Notes: generated by a model not told the origin, from the sequence alone. Shown: positions 7,393-16,330, numbered from the stretch's first letter. The stretch is 33,155 nt of DNA from DAOSVX01 sp964440405 (GCA_964440405.1 CAYTSB010000005.1:1-33155), one strand, 5' to 3'. Numbers and translations: made by a program.

Positions 7393-9351
7393 ATGGAAAA
7401 TATAGAATTATACAAAAAATATTGGCCCACTGATATGGAATATGATAATGAATATTCTAAAAAAACTCTAAGTCAATTTGTTTTGGAATCACCATATTTT
7501 GATGCCACATCTAAATCTTTAAACTACTATGGTAAAGTAATTACAGTAGGAGAATTTCATAAGAAAAGAGAAGAAGCTGCAATTGCATTTAAAAATATGG
7601 GAATAAAAGAAGGAGACATAGTATTTGCCTTTATGCTAAATACTCCAGAATTGTTTTATTCTTTTTATGCTTTAAATGATATAGGAGCGGTTTCTGAATG
7701 GTTTAATCCTAAAGGAATGACACCTGCTTTAATAAGAAAATATATAAATGAAAATAATATAAAACATATTATTGTTTCGGATGTTTTATATGGATTAATG
7801 AGAGAGGCAATAAAAGGGACAAATGTTGAAAAAGTTATTGTTAACTCTTTAAGAGATTCATTTGGTTTTATTACAGATTTAAAATATATGACTATGTTAT
7901 TAGGCTCGAATACAATTCTTCAAAGTAGGCAGGCTAAAAAAATATTAACCAGAGAAGAAGCAGAAAAAGAAAGTTTAATTCAAAAAAAATTAAGAGAATT
8001 AGAAACATATAGCATAGATCAACGTTTCAACGCCAAATTGTTATATCATATTGACAAAAATATTGATTCCAAGTTTATAAGTTGGCCAGATTTTATAAGG
8101 ACATATTATAGAAGTGAAAAACTACATATATTAAGTTATGAGGATGATAGAACTTCTGTTATTGTTCATACCGGAGGTACTACAGGTCCAATAAAAAGAA
8201 TTGCAGTAACTGATAGCAATATAAATTCTTTTATTTATAAATTAAGGCATATGCCTTTTGATTTAAAACCTGGTGATACCCATTTACACTTGATTCCACC
8301 ACTCGCAGGTTGGTCATTTTCTGGAATACATGTGTCTAGATATTATAATATGCTTAGCCATATTATCGCCAGCTATGATAAAGCAGAATTTGTAGATATT
8401 ATGTTGAAAACTAGAGCAAATCACTACTTTACTGTCCCAGCATTTGTTAAAACAGTTATTGATAATCCTAAGTTAGAAGGCAAAGATTTAAGTTTTATTA
8501 AAACAATGAATCATGGTGGTGAAGCGTGGACTGCCGAAGAGGATAAAAAAACTGATGAAACATTAAAAGAACATGGCTGTGAGGTTACGACAAACTATGG
8601 TTATGGTTTAAATGAAGTATTTGGTGGGGTTATAAATAATATAAAATTTGATGGCGACGAAAAAAAATATGGTTGTTGTGGTATTCCGCTTCCAGGAACT
8701 GAATATTTAATAGTAGACCCTAAAACCAATGAAATTTTACCTTTTGGAAAAAATGAAAACGATAAATATAATATTGGAGAAATATGTATTGCCGGCGACC
8801 AACTTATGCAAGGATATATTGGAGAAGATGAGTGTTTAAATGAACAGGTGTTTATAAATATTAATGGTAAAAGGTTTTTTAAAACTGGTGATCAAGGTTG
8901 GGGAGATGAAGATGGAAAATTATGGTTCTTCACTAGAGAAGCTAGAATCATAAGAACTCAAGATGGTAAAGTTTTTGCTACATTATTAGAAAATATAATT
9001 AATAGGTTTGAAGAAATAAAAGAATGCTGTGTTGTTGCAATATCTGATGAAAAAGTTAGTAAAAGGCCATCATGTCATATTGTTTTACAAGATAGTTATT
9101 ATAAATTATCTGATGAAGAGTTGTTGGAAGTTTTTGAAAAATTAGTCAAAAAAATAGATGCAGCAACTGAGGAATTATATACATTTTACGAAATAGCTAC
9201 TTATGAGTTACATTATGATAGTTTACCTTCAACAGCATTTGGTAAAACTGATTATAGAAAATTAGAAGCAGATGATAATGAAGAATACGAAAAAACAAAT
9301 AAAAATGTTGCGAGATTAAGATTTAAATATCCACAAAAAAATAGACAATAA
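7393..9351 (+). CDS. AMP-forming acyl ligase (ANL superfamily)
   Basis: The 652-residue protein belongs to the adenylate-forming superfamily that activates carboxylic acids as acyl-AMP, usually followed by CoA transfer. Visible motifs are the ATP loop HTGGTTGPIKR (about 259-269), the GYGLNEVFG signature (about 403) in place of the usual YGxTE, KTGDQGW (about 497) with the ribose-binding Asp, the hinge region FTREARIIRTQDGK, and a C-terminal FGKTDYRKLE with the likely catalytic Lys. It is longer than simple acyl-CoA synthetases (500-550), with a charged insert at about 170-215. No carrier-protein or reductase domain is present. The substrate cannot be told from the sequence. It is a single gene between its own promoter and a terminator. 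Confidence 0.85.
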   Translation: MENIELYKKYWPTDMEYDNEYSKKTLSQFVLESPYFDATSKSLNYYGKVITVGEFHKKREEAAIAFKNMGIKEGDIVFAFMLNTPELFYSFYALNDIGAVSEWFNPKGMTPALIRKYINENNIKHIIVSDVLYGLMREAIKGTNVEKVIVNSLRDSFGFITDLKYMTMLLGSNTILQSRQAKKILTREEAEKESLIQKKLRELETYSIDQRFNAKLLYHIDKNIDSKFISWPDFIRTYYRSEKLHILSYEDDRTSVIVHTGGTTGPIKRIAVTDSNINSFIYKLRHMPFDLKPGDTHLHLIPPLAGWSFSGIHVSRYYNMLSHIIASYDKAEFVDIMLKTRANHYFTVPAFVKTVIDNPKLEGKDLSFIKTMNHGGEAWTAEEDKKTDETLKEHGCEVTTNYGYGLNEVFGGVINNIKFDGDEKKYGCCGIPLPGTEYLIVDPKTNEILPFGKNENDKYNIGEICIAGDQLMQGYIGEDECLNEQVFININGKRFFKTGDQGWGDEDGKLWFFTREARIIRTQDGKVFATLLENIINRFEEIKECCVVAISDEKVSKRPSCHIVLQDSYYKLSDEELLEVFEKLVKKIDAATEELYTFYEIATYELHYDSLPSTAFGKTDYRKLEADDNEEYEKTNKNVARLRFKYPQKNRQ

Positions 9352-9366
9352 AATGTCTGTTTTTTT
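9343..9366 (+). terminator. Intrinsic terminator after the AMP-ligase gene
   Basis: AGACA (9343-9347) pairs with TGTCT (9354-9358), the stem can extend through flanking A/T pairs, and a T run follows to 9366. It overlaps the stop codon. Confidence 0.65.
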
Positions 9367-9375
9367 AAAACTTTA

Positions 9376-9384
9376 TGATATAAT
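9376..9384 (+). promoter_or_regulatory. Extended -10 promoter of the histidine kinase gene
   Basis: TGATATAAT gives TG-N-TATAAT just before the AAGGTG ribosome binding site region; no good -35 is visible, which is tolerable for extended -10 promoters. Confidence 0.5.
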
Positions 9385-9406
9385 AAATAATAAGAAGGTG
9401 TATTAA

Positions 9407-11292
9407 ATGATAAATCCAATAGTATATATATCTTTAAGTTGCTTTGTTTTTATTGCTATTTTAGGATCTTTTTATTTTTCTAAAAAAAGATTAGAAAATA
9501 TTGATAACAAAATATTCTCTTGGATTATAATTATTACCGTTATATTTTTAATGCTTGAAATTATTGGCGCGATTATGCCATATGATACTTTTAGACTAAT
9601 AAAGATCATTTTGAAAAAAACATATTTAATTACCTTTGCTTTATGGGGGATGCTCTTTGTTTATTATAACTTGCATATAGTAAATAATAAATATATTAAA
9701 AAAATAATGACATCTTTAATAATATGGGACAGTTTGGCTTCAATATTAATTATATTTTTCCCTATCAACTATAATTTTAACCAAAATGGAACAGTTACTA
9801 ATGTATTTGGTATAGGATATAATATTTTTTTGGCGACTATTCTTATTTATTGTTTGATTATAATAATTAATTTTATAATTAATTTTAAAACATTAAAAGC
9901 TTCAAAAAAACTGCCGGCCTTAGTTTTTATTGTACTTTTATTAATTTCAGCTATTATTCAAGTGATATTTCCAGAAGTATTATTACATAGTTCCATTATT
10001 ACTATTGTTATTACATTAATGTATTTTACAATAGAAAATCCTGATTTAAAAATGATTGCAACATTAAATATCGCTAAATCAGAAGCAGAACAGGCTAATA
10101 TGGCTAAAAGTGATTTTTTATCAAGTATGAGTCATGAAATAAGAACCCCTTTAAATGTAATTGTTGGTTTAAGTGAAAATATTGCCTGTCATCAGGAATT
10201 ACCGGGTGATATAAAAGAAGATGCTAATGATATAGTAACTGCTTCTAATACACTTCTTGAAATAGTTGGTAATATTATTGATATTAATAAAATTGAAAGT
10301 CAAAAACTGGAAATAGTTGAGATACCATATAATTTAAGGAATGAAATTGATACTTTAATTAAATTAAATAGTTCTAGAATTAGTGACAAGGAAATTGAAC
10401 TTAAAGCTAATATAGCAAGCGATATACCTTATGAATTAATTGGTGACAAACCCCATATTAAACAAATAATAAATAATTTGATTACCAATGCAATTAAATA
10501 TACTGACAAAGGAAATATTTTATTAACAGCCAGATGTATAAATAAAAATCAAAATTGTATGTTAATAATTAGTGTTCAGGATACCGGTAGGGGAATAAAA
10601 CCTGAAAATATTCAAAAATTATTCACTAAATTTGAAAGGTTAGATGTCGAAAAAAATTCAACTACTGAAGGAACGGGTTTGGGTTTAGCAATTACCAAGC
10701 ATTTAATAGAGTTAATGGGTGGCAATATTAATGTTCAAAGTCAATTTGGCCAAGGATCAATATTTATAGTCCAGATCCCTCAAAAAATAGGTAGGATGAG
10801 TAAACCTTTAACTGATACACAAATAATAAATACAGTTGAAATTACTAATAAATTAAATAGTAGCTATGATAATAAAAAAGTTTTAATAGTAGATGACAAT
10901 AAATTAAATATTAAGGTGGCTAGAAGAAGTCTTGAATCTTTGAATTTAATTATTGAAGAATGTGAGAATGGTCAAGAATGCTTAGATAAAATTAATAGTG
11001 GTAATAGCTATGACTTAATCTTAATGGATATCATGATGCCAGTCATGAGTGGTGAGACAGCTATGAAAAAACTAAAAGAAATGTCAGATTTTTCAACACC
11101 AGTTATTGCTTTAACGGCTGATGCAGTAGCCGGAGCAAAAGAAAAATATCTGAATCAAGGTTTTATAGATTATATACCTAAACCATTTAGTAAAGAGCAA
11201 ATAAAATTAAAACTGGATTCTATTTTTAAGTTAAATAAAAATCCAGAAGATAAATGGCAAAATATGCCTGCTTATGTAATTTGTGATGCAAC
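9407..11292 (+). CDS. Membrane-bound hybrid histidine kinase / response regulator (interrupted by gap)
   Basis: The N-terminal ~205 residues hold about seven hydrophobic segments, an integral-membrane sensor without a recognisable extracellular domain. A HisKA domain follows with the phospho-acceptor in SSMSHEIRTPL (His243), then an ATPase domain with NNLITNAIKYTDKG (N box), DTGRGI and GTGLGLAI (G boxes), then a receiver domain with VLIVDDNKLN, the phospho-acceptor Asp541 in LILMDIMMP, and the conserved Lys in IPKPF. It is thus a hybrid sensor kinase able to pass phosphate within itself. The receiver is complete at about residue 605; about 25 further residues are visible before 100 N begin at 11293. 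If the gap length were real the frame would stop at 11404, but that number of N usually means unknown length, so the true C-terminus is unknown. Confidence 0.88.
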
Positions 11293-11392
11293 NNNNNNNN
11301 NNNNNNNNNNNNNNNNNNNNNNNNNNNNNNNNNNNNNNNNNNNNNNNNNNNNNNNNNNNNNNNNNNNNNNNNNNNNNNNNNNNNNNNNNNNN
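11293..11392. other. Assembly gap (100 N)
   Basis: Exactly 100 N interrupt the sequence, the usual filler for a scaffold gap of unknown size. Genes may be missing between the kinase and the terminator at 11402. Confidence 0.95.
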
Positions 11393-11401
11393 AAAAACAA
11401 G

Positions 11402-11426
11402 TAGTCAAATTTGACTATTTTTTTTT
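11402..11426 (+). terminator. Intrinsic terminator right of the gap
   Basis: TAGTCAA (11402-11408) pairs with TTGACTA (11411-11417), and nine T follow. It ends whatever gene lies left of it, either the histidine kinase or a gene lost in the gap. Confidence 0.7.
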
Positions 11427-11439
11427 GATAGTTTATAAT
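11411..11439 (+). promoter_or_regulatory. SigA-type promoter of the kinase-like gene
   Basis: TTGACT at 11411-11416 and TATAAT at 11434-11439 are 17 bp apart. The -35 box lies inside the 3' arm of the preceding terminator, so the two signals share bases. Confidence 0.7.
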
Positions 11440-11477
11440 ATAAATTATTTCCAAGAGAAAATAGATTAAGGATAAAC

Positions 11478-12374
11478 ATGAAAGCGGTATATATAACTGA
11501 AAAACAATTAGAAAATATAAAAAAAAGAAAAATCGGCGAGGGTAAAGAAGCTCATGTTTATAATGCTGGCGAAGGTTTATTATTTAAAATATATAAACAT
11601 GCTGGAGTTGTGACTTTAAATACTCCTGTAGTTAACGGGATTATAGATCAGGATGGAGTTAGAATAGCTAAAAAAGGAATTCATATTAAACCAGCTGAAG
11701 TGGAAATTATGACTACTCGTTACATTGACATGGAGGGAGTAAGGTTATATTCGGCAGCAGCTATTGAAAAAGCTAGTCTAAGACAGGAAAACATTAAACA
11801 TACTTCTTTGCCGTTGGCACCTCTTTATTTAGATGGTGGTAATTATTACCGCTTTCTTGGCTGTGTTTTAAAATATTTTAAATGTTATTTTGAACTACAT
11901 AAAATATGGGAGTCACTTCCTGCTGAATATAAAATTAAACTATTAGAAAAAGTTAGAATATATGTTAGAGAGCTTTGTGATAATTATATTTATCATATGG
12001 ATTTATCTAATAAATCAACTGGCGAGTTTGCCAAGTTACTATCTCATAGTAATATTTTAGTTTCTTTAACCCTAAATCCTCAAATTATTGATGTTGATGG
12101 CAAGAGTACAATTTATTTAGAAAAAAAATCCCCAGAGCATGAAAGTAATACCTATGGCGAATTAAGTTTGCTATTTTTAGAGTTGCTTTTTGATTTAGAT
12201 TTTGACAAAGATAACATAGATTTTAATGAAATTGAATATATTCACAGACTATTAAAAGCTAAAAAAATGCCTGACGAATTAATAGAACCTTTAGTTGATT
12301 TAAGAGCAGATGATGAAATTTTAGGTAAAGTATTAGAATATACAAAAAAAAGTATTTGGAAAATTAAATACTAA
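11478..12374 (+). CDS. Protein-kinase-like protein of unknown function
   Basis: I do not recognise this 298-residue protein as a named family. It has kinase-fold landmarks in the right order: a Gly-rich loop KIGEGKEAHVY (about 17-27), a beta-strand LLFKIYK with a candidate ATP-binding Lys, YHMDLSNKS with His173 and Asp175 resembling the HRD catalytic loop, NILVSL, and IIDVDGKS (Asp205, Asp207) resembling the metal-binding DFG. This pattern suggests a Ser/Thr or small-molecule kinase of an atypical subgroup. There is no membrane segment. It has its own promoter, AAGGAT before ATG 11478, and is followed by fic from a separate promoter. Substrate is unknown; a degenerate, inactive kinase fold is possible. 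Confidence 0.6.
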   Translation: MKAVYITEKQLENIKKRKIGEGKEAHVYNAGEGLLFKIYKHAGVVTLNTPVVNGIIDQDGVRIAKKGIHIKPAEVEIMTTRYIDMEGVRLYSAAAIEKASLRQENIKHTSLPLAPLYLDGGNYYRFLGCVLKYFKCYFELHKIWESLPAEYKIKLLEKVRIYVRELCDNYIYHMDLSNKSTGEFAKLLSHSNILVSLTLNPQIIDVDGKSTIYLEKKSPEHESNTYGELSLLFLELLFDLDFDKDNIDFNEIEYIHRLLKAKKMPDELIEPLVDLRADDEILGKVLEYTKKSIWKIKY

Positions 12375-12385
12375 AATGATATAAT
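12356..12385 (+). promoter_or_regulatory. Promoter of the class II fic gene
   Basis: TTGGAA at 12356-12361 and TATAAT at 12380-12385 are 18 bp apart, and TGA before the -10 gives an extended -10. The -35 lies within the end of the preceding gene. Confidence 0.55.
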
Positions 12386-12406
12386 AAATATATTAAGGAG
12401 ATCAAT

Positions 12407-13102
12407 ATGTTTGATAAATTAAAAAAATATCCAGAATTTAAAAAACAATATCTTGATACTTTAAAATATCGATTTGCTTTTGGCTCTTTGGAACTGGAAG
12501 GAATTAATGATGACTTAGCTAATACTTTTCAAGTGATGGAAATATTTAATCAATTGGAAGCTATTAGATTTATGATTGATAATATCAAAGATGAAGACCT
12601 TGATCATTATAGCTTCACTGCTTTCGTATGCGATTTAGTTTCAAAAATTACCGGGGGTGATATTGCAGGATTTAGAACGACAGCTATTGAAGTAAACGGC
12701 TCAAAAGTACCCCGTAGTAATCCTAAAAATATCAGAATGGATTTGTGGTATTTAATAGATGATTATAATTATCAAATAGCTCTTTGTGACAGTGATGAGC
12801 GCTTATTTGAAATAGAGGCAGCATTTCATATCAGATTTCTTCATATCCATCCTTTTGAAGATGGTAATGGCAGAACGGCTAGAATTTTACTTGCCTACCA
12901 TTTGTTTAAACATAATAAAGCTCCCGTAATCATTTCCAGAGATACAAAAAAAGAATATTGTAATTTAATTGAAAATAGCGATGTTCCAACAATGGCTAAT
13001 ATGTTTAAAAATTTGTCAGAAAAAGAAGAAATTACAATTGAAAGTTTATTTAATAATTTACAAGATAAAGAGTTAATTCAAGAACAAAAATGCATTGGTT
13101 AA
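12407..13102 (+). CDS. Fic family protein, class II (N-terminal inhibitory helix)
   Basis: Fic proteins usually transfer AMP from ATP to a hydroxyl on a target protein. The 231-residue protein has the complete active-site motif HPFEDGNGRTAR, with catalytic His148 and the nucleotide-binding G153-N154-G155-R156. Near the N-terminus SLELEG (27-32) matches the inhibitory motif [S/T]xxxE[G/N], with Glu31 the residue expected to block ATP; this is the class II layout. It is a compact single-domain Fic protein. AAGGAG at 12395-12400 is the ribosome binding site. It is tail-to-tail with sigK: the two stop codons overlap by three bases, with no terminator between. No antitoxin gene is adjacent, in keeping with built-in inhibition. 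The target is unknown. Confidence 0.88.
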   Translation: MFDKLKKYPEFKKQYLDTLKYRFAFGSLELEGINDDLANTFQVMEIFNQLEAIRFMIDNIKDEDLDHYSFTAFVCDLVSKITGGDIAGFRTTAIEVNGSKVPRSNPKNIRMDLWYLIDDYNYQIALCDSDERLFEIEAAFHIRFLHIHPFEDGNGRTARILLAYHLFKHNKAPVIISRDTKKEYCNLIENSDVPTMANMFKNLSEKEEITIESLFNNLQDKELIQEQKCIG

Positions 13103-13794
13103 AAATCATTTTTGCTTTTAATGAAGTCTCTTAATATTTTAGTAATTGCTCTTTTTTCAATTCTTGAGACATAACTTCTGGAAATACGCATATTGGCTGC
13201 TATTTCCTTTTGAGTCATTTCTTTCATATTATTTAAGCCATATCTTTTGACAATAATATCTCTTTCGCGATCATTTAAATTACTAATATATTCTTTTAGA
13301 AGAGCAATATTATTTTTAGTATGAATATCTAATGCTAAATCTTTATTACTGTCTTTTAAAACATCAATTAAATTTATTTCATTACCATCCTTATCATAAC
13401 CAATAGAATCATTTAAGCTAACATTATTGATATTCTTTTTATTTGCTCTAAAGTACATTAAGATTTCATTTTCAATACAGCGAGCAGCATAGGTAGTTAT
13501 TTTAGTTTTTTTATTATTGTTATAAGAATCAATTCCTTTAATGAGACCAATAGTTCCAATACTGATTAAATCATCATTAGAAGTTTCTTTTGTTTCAAAC
13601 TTTTTAACAATATGAGCAACTAATCTTAAATTATGCTCAATAAGTTTATTTCGGGCATCTTTATTGCCGACCAACATTAGTGCAATATATTTTTCTTCTT
13701 CTTCTTTACTTAAAGGATCAGGAAAGACACTTACTGAATAACTGCCAGTAAAAAACAGGAGGTCTTTGATTAAATTTAAAATATTAAATAACAA
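13099..13794 (-). CDS. sigK: Mother-cell sigma factor SigK precursor (pro-sigma-K)
   Basis: The 231-residue protein closely follows sigma-K: FPDPLSKEEEEKY, NKLIEHNLRLVAHIVKKFE, DLISIGTIGLIKGIDSY, TYAARCIENEILMYFR in region 2, and a region 4 helix-turn-helix MTQKEIAANMRISRSYVSRIE. Sigma-K directs late mother-cell transcription during sporulation (coat and cortex maturation). A hydrophobic N-terminal segment ends in TGSYSV, where a Ser18-Tyr19 cut would match processing of Bacillus pro-sigma-K, so SpoIVFB-type proteolytic activation is expected. The start is TTG at 13794, supported by AAGGAAG eight bases upstream; no ATG is available near it. The gene is not split by a skin-like element. A weak promoter candidate lies at 13816-13845; I see no convincing SigE box. 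Confidence 0.93.
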   Translation of the reverse strand: MLFNILNLIKDLLFFTGSYSVSVFPDPLSKEEEEKYIALMLVGNKDARNKLIEHNLRLVAHIVKKFETKETSNDDLISIGTIGLIKGIDSYNNNKKTKITTYAARCIENEILMYFRANKKNINNVSLNDSIGYDKDGNEINLIDVLKDSNKDLALDIHTKNNIALLKEYISNLNDRERDIIVKRYGLNNMKEMTQKEIAANMRISRSYVSRIEKRAITKILRDFIKSKNDF

Positions 13795-13815
13795 AATTTA
13801 CACTTCCTTAATATA

Positions 13816-13845
13816 ACTATAGATATTTAAGATAAAAATATTCAA
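13816..13845 (-). promoter_or_regulatory. Weak candidate promoter of sigK
   Basis: On the minus strand TTGAAT (13845-13840) and TATAGT (13821-13816) are 18 bp apart. A mother-cell gene would be expected to use SigE, whose consensus is not clearly met, so this is tentative. Confidence 0.25.
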
Positions 13846-13919
13846 TAATCCGAAAGCAAGCTTAAGTAAAAATTTTAAAACCGTAATTTAAAGGAATAAC
13901 TTTGACGATGCTTTTTCTT

Positions 13920-13948
13920 TTGTAAAATCAATATATTTAGTATATAAT
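13920..13948 (+). promoter_or_regulatory. SigA-type promoter of yqeG-mutL
   Basis: TTGTAA at 13920-13925 and TATAAT at 13943-13948 are 17 bp apart, followed by the GGAGG site of yqeG. Confidence 0.7.
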
Positions 13949-13971
13949 TAAATAGAAGCATGGAGGTAATT

Positions 13972-14496
13972 ATGTTAAATTATTTTATTCCCGATATATA
14001 TGCTGAAAGCATATTTACTATTAATTATAAAAAACTTATTTTAAAGGGTATTAAATGTATCTTATTTGATTTAGATAATACATTAGCACCAGTTACTGAA
14101 TCAGTACCGGATAAAAAGACCAAAGACTTAATTGAAAGTATTAAGGACTTAGGTTTTAAAATAGTTATTATGTCTAACAGTCATGCCAAAAGACTAGAGC
14201 CATTTAAAAATATTTTATGTGTTGATTGTTCAACAATGTCCAAGAAACCTTTAAAAGGCAAATATTTGAAAATAATGCGTTTATATGGTTTAAAAAAAGA
14301 AGAGATTTGTGCTGTTGGTGATCAATTAATCACTGATGTTTTTGGTGCTAATAGAATTGGTATAACTAGTATTTTAGTTAATCCAATTAGTTTAATTGAT
14401 TTAAAAATAACTGCTTTAAATCGTTTTGTTGAAAGAAAAATTATTAAAAAATTGACTAAAAAAGGCTTATTTGAGAAAGGAAAATACTATGAATAA
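13972..14496 (+). CDS. yqeG: YqeG family HAD-type phosphatase
   Basis: The 174-residue protein is a HAD-superfamily phosphatase of the YqeG type (subfamily IIIA). The nucleophile motif is FDLDNTLAPV with Asp33 and Asp35; the second motif is the MSNSH stretch; the Lys and Asp of motifs III/IV lie in MSKKPLKGKY and AVGDQLITDVFGAN. The family resembles phosphatidylglycerophosphate phosphatases; the Bacillus substrate is not settled to my knowledge. An ATG at 13960 is in frame, but the GGAGG at 13962-13966 sits just before the ATG at 13972. In Bacillus yqeG leads the yqeG-yqeH-aroE operon; here it overlaps mutL by eight bases instead. Confidence 0.88.
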   Translation: MLNYFIPDIYAESIFTINYKKLILKGIKCILFDLDNTLAPVTESVPDKKTKDLIESIKDLGFKIVIMSNSHAKRLEPFKNILCVDCSTMSKKPLKGKYLKIMRLYGLKKEEICAVGDQLITDVFGANRIGITSILVNPISLIDLKITALNRFVERKIIKKLTKKGLFEKGKYYE

Positions 14497-16279
14497 TATT
14501 AAAATCATGGATGAAAAACTGGCTAATAAAATAGCGGCTGGTGAAGTTGTTGAAAGTTGTTCTTCAGTAGTAAAAGAATTAGTAGAAAATAGTATTGATG
14601 CATCTGCTACTGAAATATCTATCACTCTAGTTGAGGGTGGTCTAAAAGAAATTAGAGTAACTGATAACGGTGTTGGCATGAGTGAAGAAGATGCCAAACT
14701 GGCTTTTTTAAGACACGCTACCAGTAAAATTACCAAAGAAGATGATTTGTATTTTATTAATACTTTAGGTTTTAGAGGAGAAGCATTACCCAGTATTGCT
14801 GCCGTCTCAATAGTTAACTTAAAAACCTGTCAGGATAATATCGGTATTGAAATAAATATTATGGGTGGCAAAATAGATCAGCCTTTAAAGTGTGAAGCTC
14901 GTAAAGGAACAAGCATTTTAATTAAAGACTTATTTTATAATACGCCAGCCAGATTAAAATATTTAAAGGGAGCTAAGGAGGAACTAATCTTAATTACTAC
15001 TTATATTGAAAAAATAGCTTTATCTCATCCGCAAATTAAATTCAGTTTATTAAATAATAATCGTAGTGTCTTAAAAACTACTGGTAGTGGGGATTTACTT
15101 AAAACTATTTATGAAATATATGGTTATAATGTCAGCTCTAATATGTTACCAATTAAAGGTGGTAATGATGACTATGATATTAATGGTTATATCTGCAAGC
15201 CAAGCATTTTAAAAAGCAATCGTAATCATTTAATTGCTTTAGTGAATGGTAGAGTAGTAAGAAATAATGAACTTAATAGAGCAATTAATGATGCTTATTA
15301 TACTCATAAACCGGATAATAAATTTCCAATTGTAATAATTAATATTGCTACTGATCCAACTTTAGTTGATGTTAATATTCATCCTACCAAGCAAGATATT
15401 AAATTTAGTAAAATGAATGAATTAACTAAACTATTAACTGATTTAATTAAAGAAGCGCTGGCTAACTCCAATTTAATAGAAGATGCTTATTATAAAGCTT
15501 TTACTTCAAATGAAATTAATGAAATATTAAAAGTAGAAGAGGAATCCGTTAGTTATAATTTTAGTGATTCTAGAAAAACTGCGGTTTTAGAACCTCCACT
15601 TGCTAAAGAACAAATAGATTTTAATTTTGGTGAAACCAAAGAAAAACTGACAGTTGAAGAAACATCTAATAAAATCAAAGTGGAGGAAGTCAAAACAAAA
15701 CTTATTTATCCAGTGGCTTTACTTCTTGGAACTTATATTGTCTGTCAAAACGAGGAGGGAATTTATTTAATTGATCAGCATGCTGCTCAAGAAAGAGTCA
15801 ACTATGAAAAATATATGAATGCTTTAGAAAATAGAGAAATTCATACTACATCTTTATTAATACCAATAACTATAGAACTACCTAAAAGTGAATATTTAGT
15901 TATTAAAGATAATATAAAGCATTTAACTGATATGGGATTTTTAATTGAGGATTTTGGAATTAATACTTTAATTGTTAAAGAACATCCCACTTGGTTAAAA
16001 ACAGGCTATGAGGAAGAATCTATTCACAAGATATTTGATTTGATAGTAGATTTAAGAAATGATTTTAATCAAGTCAAATTTAATGAAAACATTGCTATTA
16101 CCTTGGCATGTAAACTAAGCATTAAAGCTAATTATGAAATTAGTTTAGAAGAAATGGAGTATCTAGTTAATGAATTATTTAAATGTGATAATCCTTATAA
16201 CTGTCCCCATGGTAGACCAACAATTATCACTTTTACAGTTTATGAACTGGAAAAAATGTTTAAAAGAGTAATGAATTAA
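14489..16279 (+). CDS. mutL: DNA mismatch repair protein MutL, endonuclease type
   Basis: The 596-residue protein has the GHKL ATPase domain (KIAAGEVVE, ELVENSIDA, TDNGVGM, GFRGEALPSI) and a C-terminal endonuclease domain. The metal-binding signature DQHAAQERVNYE (DQHA-x2-E-x4-E, from Asp429) is intact, as are ACKLSIKA and CPHGRP, so it should nick the daughter strand itself, as expected for bacteria without MutH. It works with MutS, which is not in this window; mutS normally precedes mutL, and miaB precedes mutS, but here miaB is 10 kb away. I start at ATG 14489 with GAAAGG at 14475-14480 as ribosome binding site; translation is coupled to yqeG. Confidence 0.96.
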   Translation: MNNIKIMDEKLANKIAAGEVVESCSSVVKELVENSIDASATEISITLVEGGLKEIRVTDNGVGMSEEDAKLAFLRHATSKITKEDDLYFINTLGFRGEALPSIAAVSIVNLKTCQDNIGIEINIMGGKIDQPLKCEARKGTSILIKDLFYNTPARLKYLKGAKEELILITTYIEKIALSHPQIKFSLLNNNRSVLKTTGSGDLLKTIYEIYGYNVSSNMLPIKGGNDDYDINGYICKPSILKSNRNHLIALVNGRVVRNNELNRAINDAYYTHKPDNKFPIVIINIATDPTLVDVNIHPTKQDIKFSKMNELTKLLTDLIKEALANSNLIEDAYYKAFTSNEINEILKVEEESVSYNFSDSRKTAVLEPPLAKEQIDFNFGETKEKLTVEETSNKIKVEEVKTKLIYPVALLLGTYIVCQNEEGIYLIDQHAAQERVNYEKYMNALENREIHTTSLLIPITIELPKSEYLVIKDNIKHLTDMGFLIEDFGINTLIVKEHPTWLKTGYEEESIHKIFDLIVDLRNDFNQVKFNENIAITLACKLSIKANYEISLEEMEYLVNELFKCDNPYNCPHGRPTIITFTVYELEKMFKRVMN

Positions 16280-16300
16280 TCTTTTTACTCTTTTATTTTA
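16262..16300 (+). terminator. Probable terminator after mutL
   Basis: AAAAGAGTAA (16262-16271) pairs with TTACTCTTTT (16285-16294), and a TTTT run follows. The 13-base loop and AT-rich stem make it moderately strong. It overlaps the mutL stop. Confidence 0.6.
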
Positions 16301-16314
16301 AAATATGATAAAAT
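16284..16314 (+). promoter_or_regulatory. Candidate promoter of serS
   Basis: TTTACT/TTACTC around 16284-16290 lies 18-19 bp before TAAAAT (16309-16314), which carries an upstream TGA (extended -10). The -35 overlaps the mutL terminator stem. Confidence 0.4.
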
Positions 16315-16330
16315 TAAGATGGTGATAATA

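Noticed and set aside
11226..11454. Minus-strand frames across the N gap
   Set aside because: They exist only because N is read as open codons.
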